DNA from: Actinernus sp. WN-2022
Taxonomy: Eukaryota; Cnidaria; Anthozoa; Actiniaria; Actinernidae
DNA length: 64,000 nucleotides
Reading direction: 5' to 3'
NCBI GenBank assembly: GCA_030867875.1
Contig: JAOWCC010001589.1
Location: 75,973,537-76,037,536, forward strand
This document shows positions 1-10,216 of this stretch, piece after piece. Position 1 is the first letter of the stretch, and each line of letters starts with the position of its first letter. A program made the position numbers and the translations under genes. Under the pieces are notes generated by a model. That model was given only the letters and a program-made list of their open reading frames with translations, did no database searches and was not told the origin of the DNA.

Positions 1-623
1 CTATTAATATTTCTTCATTGTTTACCAGAATAAGTGATGTTCATAATTATAATACTAGATCAAGAACACGCGGCAATCTTTATCAGTCTCGTTCAAGGTT
101 AAATATTCACGCAAAGTCATTCTGTTCAATTGGAGTGAAGGTCTGGAATTGTATTCCATCCTCAATACGCTCTGTAAAAAAAACGGTCTTTATAAAAAAA
201 TGCAAAGGTTTACTTATTGATGTTCTTTCGTCTAGTGATGATTATGTTGATATGGCCCAGATTATGCAGCATGTAGCAAATCCATAACTTTTTCAATCTT
301 TGGCTCTCCTCCTTAAATTCAACTTCCTGTCTTATTTACGACTAGGAAATTGCCTGAGTCTATAAATCTTGTAAATTATAGTAGATTTATATTGTTGGCT
401 TTTTCAAGTAGTACTTATTTAGCAGTCAGTTCTGCTTGTAAGTTCCTTATGTAATCTGAGATCTGTTTCCGTTCTTCTTTTGCTTGAAAATTGTTAATAC
501 GATCGTCTCTTGTACATTTGCTAACCCCCCACCTCGAATAGCATTTGCTAAATGTGGGTGGGTTAGATTCTTTGTAATATAATTGGTAAATTTAAATAAA
601 AGTGAAAGTGAAGTGAAAGTGAA
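1..623 (+). pseudogene. 3' end of a non-LTR retrotransposon (LINE), entering from the left edge
   Basis: An open frame running in from the window edge and stopping at 287 encodes the last part of a reverse-transcriptase ORF2. The residues VHNYNTRSRTR, followed by GVKVWNCIPSSIR and a basic stretch near the end, match the C-terminal tail shared by CR1/jockey-type LINE proteins (pattern H-YNTR, then K-W/LWN-IP). There is no genuine ATG. The frame is simply open from the edge. Bases 288-593 look like the 3' untranslated part, and 594-623 is a GAAAGT-type microsatellite that plausibly marks the element's 3' terminus. The catalytic part lies outside the window, so intactness cannot be judged. The family assignment rests on residue pattern alone. 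Confidence 0.75.
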
Positions 624-829
624 TTAACTCCCTCCCTAGAACAAATACTACAATAAAATCCTGTAGGTTTCCATTGAGACATTACAAGATGAATCAATCC
701 CGCAATTCGGGTAGCGTTTATTTTAGTTTAATTTCTGCTCCTGCCTCTCAAAGAAACTGCTAACTGAAGTACATGTATATCAGAAATACAATTTGGGGAA
801 AAAGAGTTCATGTTGTTTTATGGCGCTAC

Positions 830-975
830 TTGCACTTTAAGATACCAGGTAAAAGATTAACTAATCAAAATGTGAGGGATGTAGCTGTGCTGGGAAGCGT
901 GCAATCGTGTTTTCAGTTTTTCATACATTTGTCTGTAACAACGAGTCAAAGTCTGCGGGAAAATTTACAGTCAAA
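830..975 (+). repeat. Dispersed repeat, second copy near 14.08 kb
   Basis: About 140 bases (core AAGATACCAGGTAAAAGATT, then a stretch around GCTGGGAAGCGTGCAATC) recur with substitutions at 14080-14205 in the same orientation. No coding content is recognised and no clear ends are visible. It is probably a fragment of an uncharacterised interspersed element. Confidence 0.65.
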
Positions 976-1682
976 TGTATGGAAATAATAGCTCCAAAAT
1001 CCGGATTTCCAAGTTATTGTGAAAACGAAGCAACTTTTCTTCCTGTTTGATTAGTCTGAATCGCCTAAATAAACCTGGAATTCTACTGACATAATTATCT
1101 TTCCGAAAAATTATATCCGGACCCGGAAATCGAAGTAGTATTTCAAAAATAGGAAAATTGGAGCCGACTACAGACGAAATGATAAAACACCGGATCTCCT
1201 AGCATGTAGGGATATGATCAGCAATATATATATATCAATAGACAAGAAAGGAAAGGCTGATTCAACGGTCGAGAGCCGTTTATTTCGATCGGCACGGCCG
1301 ATCTTCTTCGGGGAAAGAGGCTTACAATGTATCCAATAAACTAGAATCATTACGAAATAATACATGAAATATGAATTCACAATCCAGTATGATAAAACAC
1401 ATATAAACCAATGAAAAGAAGGTGGAGAGTGACATATAATAGGAAACGAAAATAATAATAAAGTGACGTGATGATGATTATGAAATACAAGTTAAGTCTC
1501 ATCACGTTTATTCATACCTTATTCATACGCTTAGCGCCACCCCTTCAGCTAAGCGCCCCCCTCAAATACATTTTCAAAACTCCGTTGGCATGTGTTTAAT
1601 GTCCTCTGTAATAAGTAAGGCTTTTCATGCTTTGCCAAAGATCGAAAAAAGGGAACCTCAAAATGTAGTTGATAGGTTCGAC
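976..1682. other. No gene seen
   Basis: A+T-rich sequence with a short TATATA run near 1220 and a local repeat of the word AGCGCC near 1530-1552. The open frames here are short, do not start with ATG and resemble nothing I recognise. Confidence 0.5.
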
Positions 1683-1992
1683 AGTATCAAAACTGAATTG
1701 CTATTATATGTGGACATTATTTCCTGGCGGAACATTTTTAAGATTGTACTGTATTTCGTGAGAAATAAGGAAAATGTTTTTAAGTTTTCACGACCCATGT
1801 CGATCACACAGTAATGTTTCGAATTTCTGGCGATGTCTATTCAATCGCTGATAAATTCTTACATCCACCGTGTTGGATTTTAATAACCTCGTTGCCAGGT
1901 AGCCTCGTTTCCGTTCAGGAGGAATCTATCGTGGCTTCTGATTGGTCTAAATTGGAAAATTGCAGACTATAACAAGAATTGTCATTGGATAT
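1683..1992 (+). repeat. Dispersed repeat related to 60.3-60.5 and 63.05-63.19 kb
   Basis: The first half (around AATAAGGAAAATGTTT and TCGAATTTCTGGCGA) resembles 60297-60525. The second half (around GAATCTATCGTGGCTTCTGA) resembles 63054-63191. In this copy the two halves are adjacent, while at the right end of the window they lie about 2.5 kb apart. This suggests one longer ancestral repeat that was split or interrupted at 60-63 kb. Confidence 0.6.
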
Positions 1993-1998
1993 TTGCTA

Positions 1999-2339
1999 TT
2001 AGTATATACCACACCAGTGAATATCACTTTTCGCGCGCTATGAATGGCTACTCAAACAGTAAATATGATTTCATATTCACCTCGGAGCGAAACAGCGATC
2101 ACCTTGCGCGAGTTTTTGTCAATTTGACAGAAAATAAAATAATTATTTGGTGCTGGGTATTCACTAATGTCAGGAGTGAGTTGAAAGTGAGAGGAATGAT
2201 AATGATTATTGATGAAAAGTGATGTATAGCTATCTGATTGGCTAAGACAACATGGCCTTTGTTTAATTCGCGCGAAAGTACAATTCTAAATATAGCCACA
2301 TAATGGTAATGGCTCCTGCTAATGTGTGGTATATACTAA
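1999..2339. mobile_element. MITE-like element with 16-bp terminal inverted repeats
   Basis: The left end TTAGTATATACCACAC is matched by its reverse complement ending at 2339. The 341-bp interior has no transposase-like frame. No target duplication is convincing. It lies directly next to the repeat ending at 1992. Confidence 0.65.
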
Positions 2340-2417
2340 AACATTTATTCACCTCAGTGTTGGTGAATAGTGGTGGATATTTACCTCGCCGAAGCGGCTC
2401 GGTAAATATCGGAGTGA

Positions 2418-2515
2418 AATTCAAATCCTAATTACTCTGTAGTAATGAAAGTTATGACACTCAAATTTCACAGGATTACTTAATATTTAAATGCCGTTTT
2501 ATCTGACAAGGTTCT
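2418..2515 (-). repeat. Fragment of the repeat also at 18.98 and 32.2 kb
   Basis: Read on the minus strand it starts CCTTGTCAGATAAAAC and passes through CTACAGAGTAATTAGGATT, matching the start of the longer copies at 18981-19290 and 32195-32545. Only about 100 bases are kept here. Confidence 0.6.
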
Positions 2516-2586
2516 GATTCTCTCGTGTGGTTATTGATGACCTTGAGTGTGATAAAACAGCAATATTGCATAGTTTTTACTAGGGT

Positions 2587-3585
2587 CTATACAGTAGTAG
2601 ATGCCCTTTTTGAGTTACGAGCATGGCCGTTTGTCATATCCCCTCGAAAGCTTCTCCTTTTGATGTCTTCCGTTTCCATGGCCGGGAACTGGCTCGTGGT
2701 CCATTTTGTTTTACGTAACCGTAATATCTTCATTAAAAATGTCCGATACTGCGGTATCCGAAGTCCGTATACTATGGGATTAATCCCGGAGTTACTAAAG
2801 TGCAGAAACTTAGTAAAATAAAAAACCCGCCAGGAAACACAGAAGTGTTGGCATCCCTTCAAGATGAACCTCACAACAAAGAACGGTAACCAAGTAACCA
2901 CGAATAAGCCAATCACGATGAAGAGTGTGAGGGTTAGCCTGATGGAGGTTTCCCCTGCATGCCCCGGGCGTAGATGAGTGCGTTTCTGAAATCCAAACCC
3001 GATCGCTGCATACGTAATACAAATAACGACAAGCGGGAGAAAGAAAAACGTATTCATCAAATGAAATCGCACATTATCGATTACTCCATGATCGGGAATA
3101 GCGAATAGCGAAGAAATAACAGCTGACAGAACCCATATTATAACCAAGGCGCCGAAATAAACCATCTTTGAGTATGACCGATGGCTCCAAGAGTAAGGCC
3201 GTACAGTGGCGTAAAGTCTCTCAGTGCTAATAGCCATCAGGTGTAGTATGGAGTTGACGCCAGCGAACACATCCAGTGCCTCGTACGTTCGTACGACTGC
3301 CTCCGACAATACATTACCCTCCCAAGTTAAGTACAATATGTAGTTCCACATGGGAATTGATATTATGCCAACCATTATATCAGCAGCGGCGAGTCCGACC
3401 ATAAAGTAATGAAGACGACTTTGGAGGTTTATTGCTCGAACGAAGGCGGCAATAACAAGAGAGTTACCTATGATGGCCATCATGGCTACTATGCTACAGG
3501 GTGTAATCCAGGCTAGCAGTTCGCCAAGTGTCATCTCGATGCGCCATGGATTAGGGCTCGCCAGCTGGGATGATGTGTTGTTCAT
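2587..3585 (-). CDS. Class A (rhodopsin-like) G-protein-coupled receptor, single exon
   Basis: A 332-residue protein from an ATG with an in-frame TAA twelve codons upstream, so the start is well supported. Seven hydrophobic segments are visible. TM1 carries G40-N41, TM2 has LAAAD with D69, and TM3 ends in E122-R123-L124 in place of the usual DRY. TM4 is near 141-162, TM5 near 178-198, TM6 has TWLP at 231-234, and TM7 has N269-P270-I-V-Y273. N2 and N3 lie in glycosylation sequons on the short outer N-terminus. The basic C-tail (282-332) is serine- and threonine-rich. The cysteine pair normally joining TM3 to the second outer loop is absent, but C245 and C249 sit in the third loop. It would act in the plasma membrane through G proteins. 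The ligand is unknown. Loss of the TM3 cysteine recalls the melanocortin/adenosine/cannabinoid/lysolipid group, which is only a hint. A possible AATAAA signal lies at 2344-2349 (minus strand). Confidence 0.93.
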   Translation of the reverse strand: MNNTSSQLASPNPWRIEMTLGELLAWITPCSIVAMMAIIGNSLVIAAFVRAINLQSRLHYFMVGLAAADIMVGIISIPMWNYILYLTWEGNVLSEAVVRTYEALDVFAGVNSILHLMAISTERLYATVRPYSWSHRSYSKMVYFGALVIIWVLSAVISSLFAIPDHGVIDNVRFHLMNTFFFLPLVVICITYAAIGFGFQKRTHLRPGHAGETSIRLTLTLFIVIGLFVVTWLPFFVVRFILKGCQHFCVSWRVFYFTKFLHFSNSGINPIVYGLRIPQYRTFLMKILRLRKTKWTTSQFPAMETEDIKRRSFRGDMTNGHARNSKRASTTV

Positions 3586-3725
3586 AATGTACTGATGAAA
3601 AATAAAGTGAAAATAAACTTTTACTAGTTAAACTAGTTTACGTTATTTAACAAATTAAGGCGATTGAGAACTGATCCTAGACTAGTACTCCTGTAGCAGC
3701 TGCTGTATAGCGCTTCCGTGTCACT

Positions 3726-3838
3726 TCATTCATTCATTCATTCATTCATTCATTCATTCATTCATTCATTCATAATAATAATAATACGTATTATTACCTA
3801 TTATTTCATTCGTTCGTTCGTTCATTTATTCTTTCATT
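3726..3838. repeat. ATTC microsatellite with AAT and degenerate flanks
   Basis: About twelve tandem copies of the tetranucleotide ATTC (to about 3772) are followed by AAT repeats and a degenerate CATT/CGTT tract ending at 3838. It lies just upstream of the GPCR gene. Confidence 0.9.
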
Positions 3839-3858
3839 CACAATGGCTGCCACTGGAC

Positions 3859-3987
3859 ACGGTTGTTCGAAGCCAGGGCAAGCACTACCCAGGGGTAAAT
3901 TGCTAACCCGAGGGTAAACTTTACACATCATAATTACATACTTAGCGCTCTCCTAGGGACAAAGTAACCCTTGCTTCGAACAACCGT
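3859..3987. mobile_element. Foldback element, 15-bp inverted ends
   Basis: ACGGTTGTTCGAAGC at the left is matched by GCTTCGAACAACCGT at the right, 129 bp overall. Related ends occur at 5440-5563 and as a lone right end at about 5950-5975, so this is a small dispersed family. Confidence 0.75.
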
Positions 3988-4125
3988 ACCCAGGAGGTTA
4001 GAGAGATCCTAGACTCTGAGAATCCGGAGTTTTGAATTCCAGAATGTTAGAAATCAATTTATAGCAGTTCGCGTACTCTTGGGCCTTAAAAAAGAATTTG
4101 TATGGTTGTCGATTTATAGGTGGGT

Positions 4126-4423
4126 ACCAAGAGAGCATAACTAAGAGACGGAATCTCGAAGTGTGTGGCGGGGCGATGATAATATCGAATAAAATCTATG
4201 TTTTGTAACCGGAAGCAGTTGAAGTAAAGTGGGCGCGCGCGACAACTAAAAAATGGCGCGAAAATATTGGTCATCAAAAAAGTTTGCGCCATTTTTTTAG
4301 TTGTCGCTCGCGCGTGCCCGCTTCAACTGCTTCCGGTTAATGAAACTATATTTTATTCGACGTTTAATATCATCGCACTAGCGTACGTATTGGAGATTTC
4401 CTCTCTTAGTTATGCTCTCTTGG
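4126..4423. mobile_element. Foldback MITE, family A copy 1
   Basis: The outer arms ACCAAGAGAGCATAACTAAG and their reverse complement bound 298 bp. Inner arms carry ACCGGAAGCAGTTGAA on one side and its reverse complement on the other, so almost the whole element can pair. A second copy is at 5075-5351. Confidence 0.8.
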
Positions 4424-4441
4424 TGGGTACTTAATATATTG

Positions 4442-4549
4442 AACAATTAGACTGCGAGCTCGAGGTCTCTATGGCTGACGAGAGGGGCATGTAGCTCCAA
4501 GTGAACTATCAAAGTCGATAGAAACCAAGAGCGAGCCAGTCTAATTGTT
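4442..4549. mobile_element. Small foldback element
   Basis: Inverted ends AACAATTAGACT and AGTCTAATTGTT bound 108 bp, with further partial pairing (GAGCTC against GAGCGAG) inside. It abuts the preceding foldback. Confidence 0.6.
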
Positions 4550-4614
4550 TTTAGCATAACCAAGCCACCATTCTATAGAGAAAACTGAGAAAAACTAGCA
4601 AAAAAGCATATATT

Positions 4615-4740
4615 TTTCTAGGGACTATCGATCTATAGACCGGTAGGTACTCTTTATTTTATCACGGAGTCTTATCATCAGTAAGTCTAAAACATACAGA
4701 TGCTCTTCCGGAGAGCCGTGAATGTAACACTAAATGTTAC
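4615..4740 (-). repeat. Probable LINE 3'-UTR fragment
   Basis: The minus strand contains CACGGCTCTCCGGAAGAGCA, nearly the same as a word at 25290-25310. There it lies in the 3' region of a minus-strand LINE fragment. No coding part is kept here. Confidence 0.45.
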
Positions 4741-5074
4741 AGCTGCATAAAAATATAATAAAACTCCACTACTAATATAACCTAAGTAATCGCTTTCCTA
4801 ATTAAACGTTAGCTAGAGCCTGTCATGTAAAAGTTAAACAAAAACATGCAAGGCTACTAGCTAAAAAGCAGGAATGCTCTTGTCGGGATACCAATTAACA
4901 AAAGCCTGCCAGTCGTACTGGAAAACTCACACACTATAGTTCGACTAAACTGTTTAAAATCCGGCATAATGCGTTAGAACTCGGCGCCCATATTCCTTTG
5001 ACCTGAATTCAAAACCTTGCAGTGAATACCTGTTGCAATCCTCACAAATTACTAATAGCAGCAACGGGTTATAT
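4741..5074. other. No gene seen
   Basis: A+T-rich spacer between repeats. I recognise neither coding potential nor repeat homology within this window. Confidence 0.5.
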
Positions 5075-5351
5075 CAAGAGAGCACAAGTAAGAGAGCACA
5101 AGTAAGAGAGGGGAATCTCCAATACGCGCGCTTGTGCCATGATAATGCAATTAAATGTCTCATAAAATCTATTTTTAGTAACCGGAAGCAGCTGAGAAGT
5201 GCGCGAGCACGCGTCGATCTATATTTTCGCGCCCTTTCACGCAATGTTGTCGCGCACTTACGCACTTTGCTTAGCTGCTTCCGGTTAGTAAAAATAGATT
5301 TCATCGCACACCGCGCTACAGTATTCCCATTCTTATTTATGCTCTCTTGGT
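5075..5351. mobile_element. Foldback MITE, family A copy 2
   Basis: It shares the AAGAGAGCA ends and the inner ACCGGAAGCAGCTGA inverted arms with 4126-4423. The left end has a local duplication of the word CACAAGTAAGAGAG. Open frames on both strands here are just the two sides of the palindrome, not genes. Confidence 0.8.
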
Positions 5352-5439
5352 TAAATCTGATAATGATTTGTTTCCTCGACTCAGTTACTACCCGCCCTTT
5401 ATAATCGATTGCATGTGATGTCATCAAAATTCTAAAATC

Positions 5440-5563
5440 CAGGGCCGGGTTGTTCAAAGCCCGATTAGTGCTAATCCAGGGTTAATTTCCATGACAACCA
5501 ATAGGTTCTGTGCAGAGTTAATCCAGGATTAACACTAATCGGGCTTTGAACAACCCGGCCCTG
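5440..5563. mobile_element. Long-armed foldback element
   Basis: CAGGGCCGGGTTGTTCAAAG at the left pairs with the right end. Pairing continues through GCCCGATTAGTGCTAATCC with few mismatches, giving arms of about 45 bp in a 124-bp element. Its outer 15-20 bases resemble the ends of the 3859-3987 element. Confidence 0.85.
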
Positions 5564-5809
5564 TTCTTTTAAAATGATTTAGATATCGGTATTCTCAGTA
5601 TTCTTCGAAAATTTTACGTCGATATGGTGATTCGTTTTTGAGTTACAGTATTTTGAATTTTGTGATAGCCCAGCTCAGCGTGTTTCCTAAATGTCATGGA
5701 AATCCATATATTTCTGCCAATTTAAAATGTTAGACTTGAAACACGTTTAAAAGCGGTATCTAAAGTGTTGAAGTGGACGCTAATCATAGTAATAAAAAAA
5801 AAAGCTTTA

Positions 5810-5975
5810 TTATATAACCTACAGTCAGTTTTACAAGGATTTCCAGCACTAAGAAAAATCGTATCTGCATGAACACGTAAAAATACGATAATTTTACGTG
5901 TGTGGATTTCACCTTTGAGCCAATCAGCGATGTCCACGTCACGCGCTTACCCTTGCTTCGAACAACCGGGCCCAG
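5810..5975 (+). repeat. Dispersed repeat with copy at 41.32 kb, ending in a lone foldback end
   Basis: TTTTACAAGGATTTC followed by AGAAAAATCGTATCTG recurs with changes at 41323-41420. The last 26 bases (GCTTCGAACAACCGGGCCCA) are a solitary copy of the foldback end seen at 3973-3987. Confidence 0.55.
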
Positions 5976-6044
5976 GTCCAAGTATTGTTTATAAAATAAA
6001 CAAAATAATACATGGACGCTTGGAAATATGAAATTTATCTTCTC

Positions 6045-6105
6045 GTGTTCAACTCGATATCTCTCTCGTTCGCGACGCTCACTCGTGAGCTATCGAGTTG
6101 AACAC
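6045..6105. repeat. Short inverted repeat
   Basis: GTGTTCAACTCGATA pairs with TATCGAGTTGAACAC across about 31 bases. It is a compact foldback with no coding content. Confidence 0.7.
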
Positions 6106-6389
6106 AATATCTCCGCGCGTACGTGTTCGGCCGCCATCTTGGTGTACCAAAGCTGTATAACATGGCCGCCTCATACTAATTACATGCACTAAATTGTTTG
6201 AATATTATTTGTGCTACAGCTCAGTTACGAAGTATTCTATTGCTCCAAAATATCTGTCATTTCTATATTTTACCTGTTCTATACACAACATTTCAAATAT
6301 TTTACTAATATCAGTTTTTCTTGAGGCCATTTTTTTTCAAACCCGAACTGCGAAAGCTGACAGACAGTACTTAACGATTAATGAGAACG

Positions 6390-6480
6390 CTTACAAATTA
6401 GTAAATTAGTAAATTGGTAAATTAGTAAATTAGTAAATTAGTAAATTAATAAATTAGCAATTAGCAAATTAGTAAATTAA
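6390..6480 (+). repeat. 8-bp tandem repeat
   Basis: The unit AAATTAGT is repeated about ten times with occasional G, A or C variants (AAATTGGT, AAATTAAT, AAATTAGC). Confidence 0.85.
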
Positions 6481-7689
6481 TAATTTTGTATTTTTATGCA
6501 AACTGATTGTAAACTATAATGTTAACATATTTGAGGAACACGCCTTAAATTACTCTCTTGGGTAAGCGTGATATCCTCACTAAATAAAGTTTACTACTAT
6601 GACTACTACTTAACGGTGTTAGCCAATGCAACTTTTATACGATTTTTTCTTATAAAATTAATGCGAGATAGGGATGTTATTCAGTATTGCGACAAGATCA
6701 ATGACTCCTACAAACAATGAGACACAGAAATATACGATTACATTTAAGAAGAACCTGAAGAAGGCTGGTACTGGCCAGCCGAAATATCGTATAAACCTCG
6801 ACAAGCGTTGTATTTGATCAGCATTGCAGTAGTCTTCGGACACTTTATCATTATATTTTCTTCTTCTTGCTGATCAAGATCTGTTTTTTATTCCAACGTC
6901 TGGCAGGTTGATTGTACACGGTTTTTGCTGTGGTTTTCTAACCTTAACTATATACATTTAAGAAGGCATTAAATAACGATAATGCCAGTTAGGGCACAAG
7001 AGTCGAGCTATAAAGTTAAGTGCTATATACTTAACGATGAAATTTCGAGAAAGCGATTTTTCTGCATACTTGTAAAGTAAACGTTCTATAGTTTTATCTG
7101 TCCCAACGGCTTTTCGAGGCGACGACGGTAAGTCTTCTATTTTGGACTCAGAATCTTGAATTCTTATGTCCGCCGAGTTAATTTTAAGCCGAAGTGACGT
7201 CATATACTCAACACAACAACACATATACGCTAGCTACATATATAGCAAATAATTGTACTATTTTTCGACAAAAGACAAGGACGAAGTCTTGGATAGAAAT
7301 ATGCCTTTAAGAGAGTGATGTGTTAAGTATATGATGTACAATAACAAACCGCTGGTTGAAAATCGCAGGCCAGTGAGAACGCACTTGAGTTACTGGCGGA
7401 CGTGAATTTGACGGGAAACTCTCCGCAAAATTCGTAGTCTAAATTGGTCCTTTGGTAACCCTTTTCACTAATTTTATTTGGATATTTCTGTCATTGTTTG
7501 TCTTTTTGGGGAAGAAAACTGTGCCAAAGAATATTTCGTCGTAGTGCATGGCACTTTAAAAGGATGGTCTAGACATGGAAAGCCATTTTAATGTTTCTGG
7601 AGGGCTAGGAAGCCATTTAATTGCCAGTATCGAGACTGGCGAAATCACTGGAGTTATGACAAAGAGCTAAGGGTGTCTGGCTAAGAGGT
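6481..7689. other. No gene seen; one conserved-looking palindrome at 6733-6795
   Basis: Mostly A+T-rich. Near 6733-6795 the string AAGAAGGCTGGTACTGGCCA runs into GCCGAAATATCG. From memory, similar strings occur near the ends of Penelope-like or related elements in many animals, but I cannot confirm this here. The remaining frames lack ATG starts and recognisable domains. Confidence 0.4.
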
Positions 7690-8080
7690 TTTGACAATAC
7701 CATTTATAAATGTCAATACCAGAAATAGTGATAAGTTGAAAATTCCGCTGTTTAGATCAGCTTCCGGTCAGCGGACCTTCCTTACAGAGCCGTCACATTA
7801 TGGAACGATATGTCAGACGATATGAAGGACTGTAATGAAATTACAAACTTTAAGCACAAACTTAAGTGTTTGCTTTGGGAGGAGTATTAATCAAATTGAA
7901 TTGACTGTACATATATACTTAAATTTTAAATTATTAGTAATATTTTTAAATGGTCTTATATATATAATTATTATTAGTACAGTATTATTTTTAGTACAGG
8001 GTTGATCGATGATTGTGATTAGACACTGAAAAGCCCCGAGGGGAGTATGTAATAACATTTATTATTATATCATTTTATAT
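7690..8080 (+). pseudogene. 3' end of a CR1/Rex-like LINE, frameshifted
   Basis: One frame reads NTRNSDKLKIPLFRS followed by ASGQRTF. A second frame then continues YRAVTLWNDM and ends at a TAA at 7888-7890. Both match the conserved C-terminal tail of CR1/Rex-type LINE proteins. One base appears to be missing near 7781-7783, where the frame changes. The 3' untranslated region follows and fades into TTATTATTA near 8050-8070, the usual kind of 3' microsatellite. It is a 5'-truncated dead copy. Upstream of 7690 no RT motifs are visible. Confidence 0.8.
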
Positions 8081-8621
8081 TGAGTCCCGAGCCGGGAGCA
8101 ACAGTATTCACCTATTTACTTTAAAATATTTTTATGATAATAAGAATTTAATTACTCAGAAATATTTTTATGATAATAATAATTTATTCGTGAGCTTCCA
8201 TATTTCGAAACATTAAATATTTGACAACTGTTCAGTAAATAATTTACATACTTGTGATCCCTTGTTGTAGTCACTTGGCAGTACATTAGATGCACTGACT
8301 CGTTTAGAGAGAAAAACAAGACGAAACGGAATATTTGTTATATTCATTAACAGTATGTTATCTTAGTGAGCTTCTTAATTCATTTACAGGGGCAGTCTTT
8401 AAATAATGTTGTATTTAGGCGAACAGAACGAGTTACGGCATGTAATGCCGGGTTTGTCAGTTATTACATAAAGTTGTACATGCAGAGAAGTACAGTAAAA
8501 GTATAGTACCTGAATCACCATCCGAATGTATAGTGCCATAGTTGGATACCAACACTGAAACTGATTACCTTATGTTACTTTGAGCGGCAAAATAACTAAT
8601 TACGTACTCACTGCTTAAATA
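8081..8621. other. No gene seen
   Basis: A+T-rich sequence. A 20-base word with AATATTTTTATGATAATAA occurs twice (8126 and 8161), a small local duplication. Confidence 0.5.
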
Positions 8622-8788
8622 TACTTCAAAAACTCATGAATAATTAATGAGCATTTTGTCCAATCAGATGAAGCAAATCAGTCACGTGCATGCTCCTTTA
8701 TACCTGATAAAATCTCATCATTCTAAAAGGCCCGCGGAGGGATTTGAATTCTGTCCCAGGGGGAAACGGGGTTAATGATTGAGACAAT
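8622..8788 (+). repeat. 167-bp direct repeat, copy 1
   Basis: Nearly identical to 9559-9725 (a G/T difference at GCGGAGGG versus GCTGAGGG). The two copies flank the 769-bp block at 8793-9561. Confidence 0.9.
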
Positions 8789-8792
8789 GGAA

Positions 8793-9561
8793 TTTCTATT
8801 GATGTTTCAGCTTTCTCATTGAATTGCTAATTAGGATGAACGTTTTATATAAAGAATACCAATAAACATGAAATTTTATATACAGTTTCATCCTAATTAA
8901 GAATTCACTGATAAAGACCCAAAGATAGCAAAAAGTACACGGAACATAAGGTACCTAGATAATAAATTTTGCACTAAATTTACTAATATCAGCAGACTAC
9001 CGAGATACACAGATAATATTTTTAAAATGAAGTTATCCAACTACCATTACTTGTTTACCGAGCCACTGTTTAGTTCCAATTATTAAACCAAACTCAAAGC
9101 CGTAAAATAATAAAAACGTGCTTGAAACTTACATATTTTGTGCCGGAGTCAAAAATTTACAGTCTGCCGTCATGTCAGTCACATCGCTTTCCAAGTCTTG
9201 AACTTTATCGAGGTAAACCACGACACCAAATCCTTCAAGTGCAAGTTCTGCTTGCATTGCGAAACGCCGCTTCAAACAACATAGTATGGTAATTTCTTCA
9301 TGTCATTCCCTTGAGATGTTCGTAATTGCAGGCGGTGATTACTCGAATATTTTGCATGGCGTTGTGAATACAAAGGTTCAATGGTTCATTAAGTAATCAT
9401 TCCCTTGAGATGTGCGTCTTTCTTTCATTGCATTCTTAAAGCGTTTTTGAAGCCGTTTAAAACACTCACAGCACGTGTTTTATCAAGTCTAAAAATTCTC
9501 GCCCTTCGCCCTCGAATTTTTAAACTTGATAAAACACTGCTGTTCGTGTTTTAAACAGTAC
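8793..9561 (+). repeat. 769-bp dispersed repeat, copy 1
   Basis: Matches 12607-13375 over its whole length with about a few percent differences. It starts TTTCTATTGATGTTTCAGC and ends GTTTTAAACAGTAC. Its last 100 bases (9455-9556) form a palindrome around CTTGATAAAACAC. No protein family is recognisable. It is probably a mobile element or a segmental copy. Confidence 0.9.
9455..9556. repeat. Foldback palindrome at the end of the 769-bp repeat
   Basis: GTTTAAAACAC at the left pairs with GTGTTTTAAAC at the right, and GTGTTTTATCAAG pairs with CTTGATAAAACAC inside. The same structure is at 13269-13370. Confidence 0.8.
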
Positions 9562-9725
9562 TTCAAAAACTCATGAATAATTAATGAGCATTTTGTCCAA
9601 TCAGATGAAGCAAATCAGTCACGTGCATGCTCCTTTATACCTGATAAAATCTCATCATTCTAAAAGGCCCGCTGAGGGATTTGAATTCTGTCCCAGGGGG
9701 AAACGGGGTTAATGATTGAGACAAT
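9559..9725 (+). repeat. 167-bp direct repeat, copy 2
   Basis: Second copy of 8622-8788. It contains AACTCATGAATAATTAATGA, and a diverged relative of this part occurs at 35430-35480. Confidence 0.9.
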
Positions 9726-9934
9726 CGCATCATTGCCAGAAATACGAGACAAGATGGCGGCGCACATGCGCATCAGTGTCTAAAATAGCTGTCGTTTTGT
9801 ATAAGAAAATGTATGAAAAACATAAAACTTTTCAAATTTGAAGACCTTCTAAGTTTAATTTCATATTAGTTCGCATCGAGACCAATAACTTACCGATTAA
9901 GCTGTGTAATGATGTCACAAACAATCCCTCAGAT

Positions 9935-10216
9935 CATAGTTAATAGAGTGGAATGGTTAGGAAACTCAGGGACCTTCTTTGTTATAGGTCTTTGTTAGCT
10001 TTTTTCAACCACCACCGTGCACAAAACACAATAGAAATTCCAACATGTTAATCAATCAGCCAATAGAAACGTGTGAGTTCAGTCGTTCAGGGAACGCTAA
10101 TGAACTATGATCGTGCACAATCTTTTGTCTTACCCCTTCCAACCCAAATCGCAGCGCCTTTGTTAGCCCTTTTGAAGTTTGCCGGGTTTCCTAACCATTC
10201 CACTCTATTAACTATG
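9935..10216. mobile_element. Foldback MITE with ~31-bp arms
   Basis: CATAGTTAATAGAGTGGAAT and the following bases to GGTTAGGAAAC pair with the right end. Partial inner pairing includes GTGCACAA. It is 282 bp long and the frames inside are not genes. Confidence 0.8.

Noticed and set aside
5033..5457. Two ~125-codon frames on opposite strands
   Set aside because: They are the two readings of a foldback MITE and share mirror-image content.
6658..6843. Minus-strand frame near the AAGAAGGCTGG palindrome as a Penelope coding piece
   Set aside because: The residues match no reverse transcriptase or GIY-YIG motif. Only the DNA string is suggestive.
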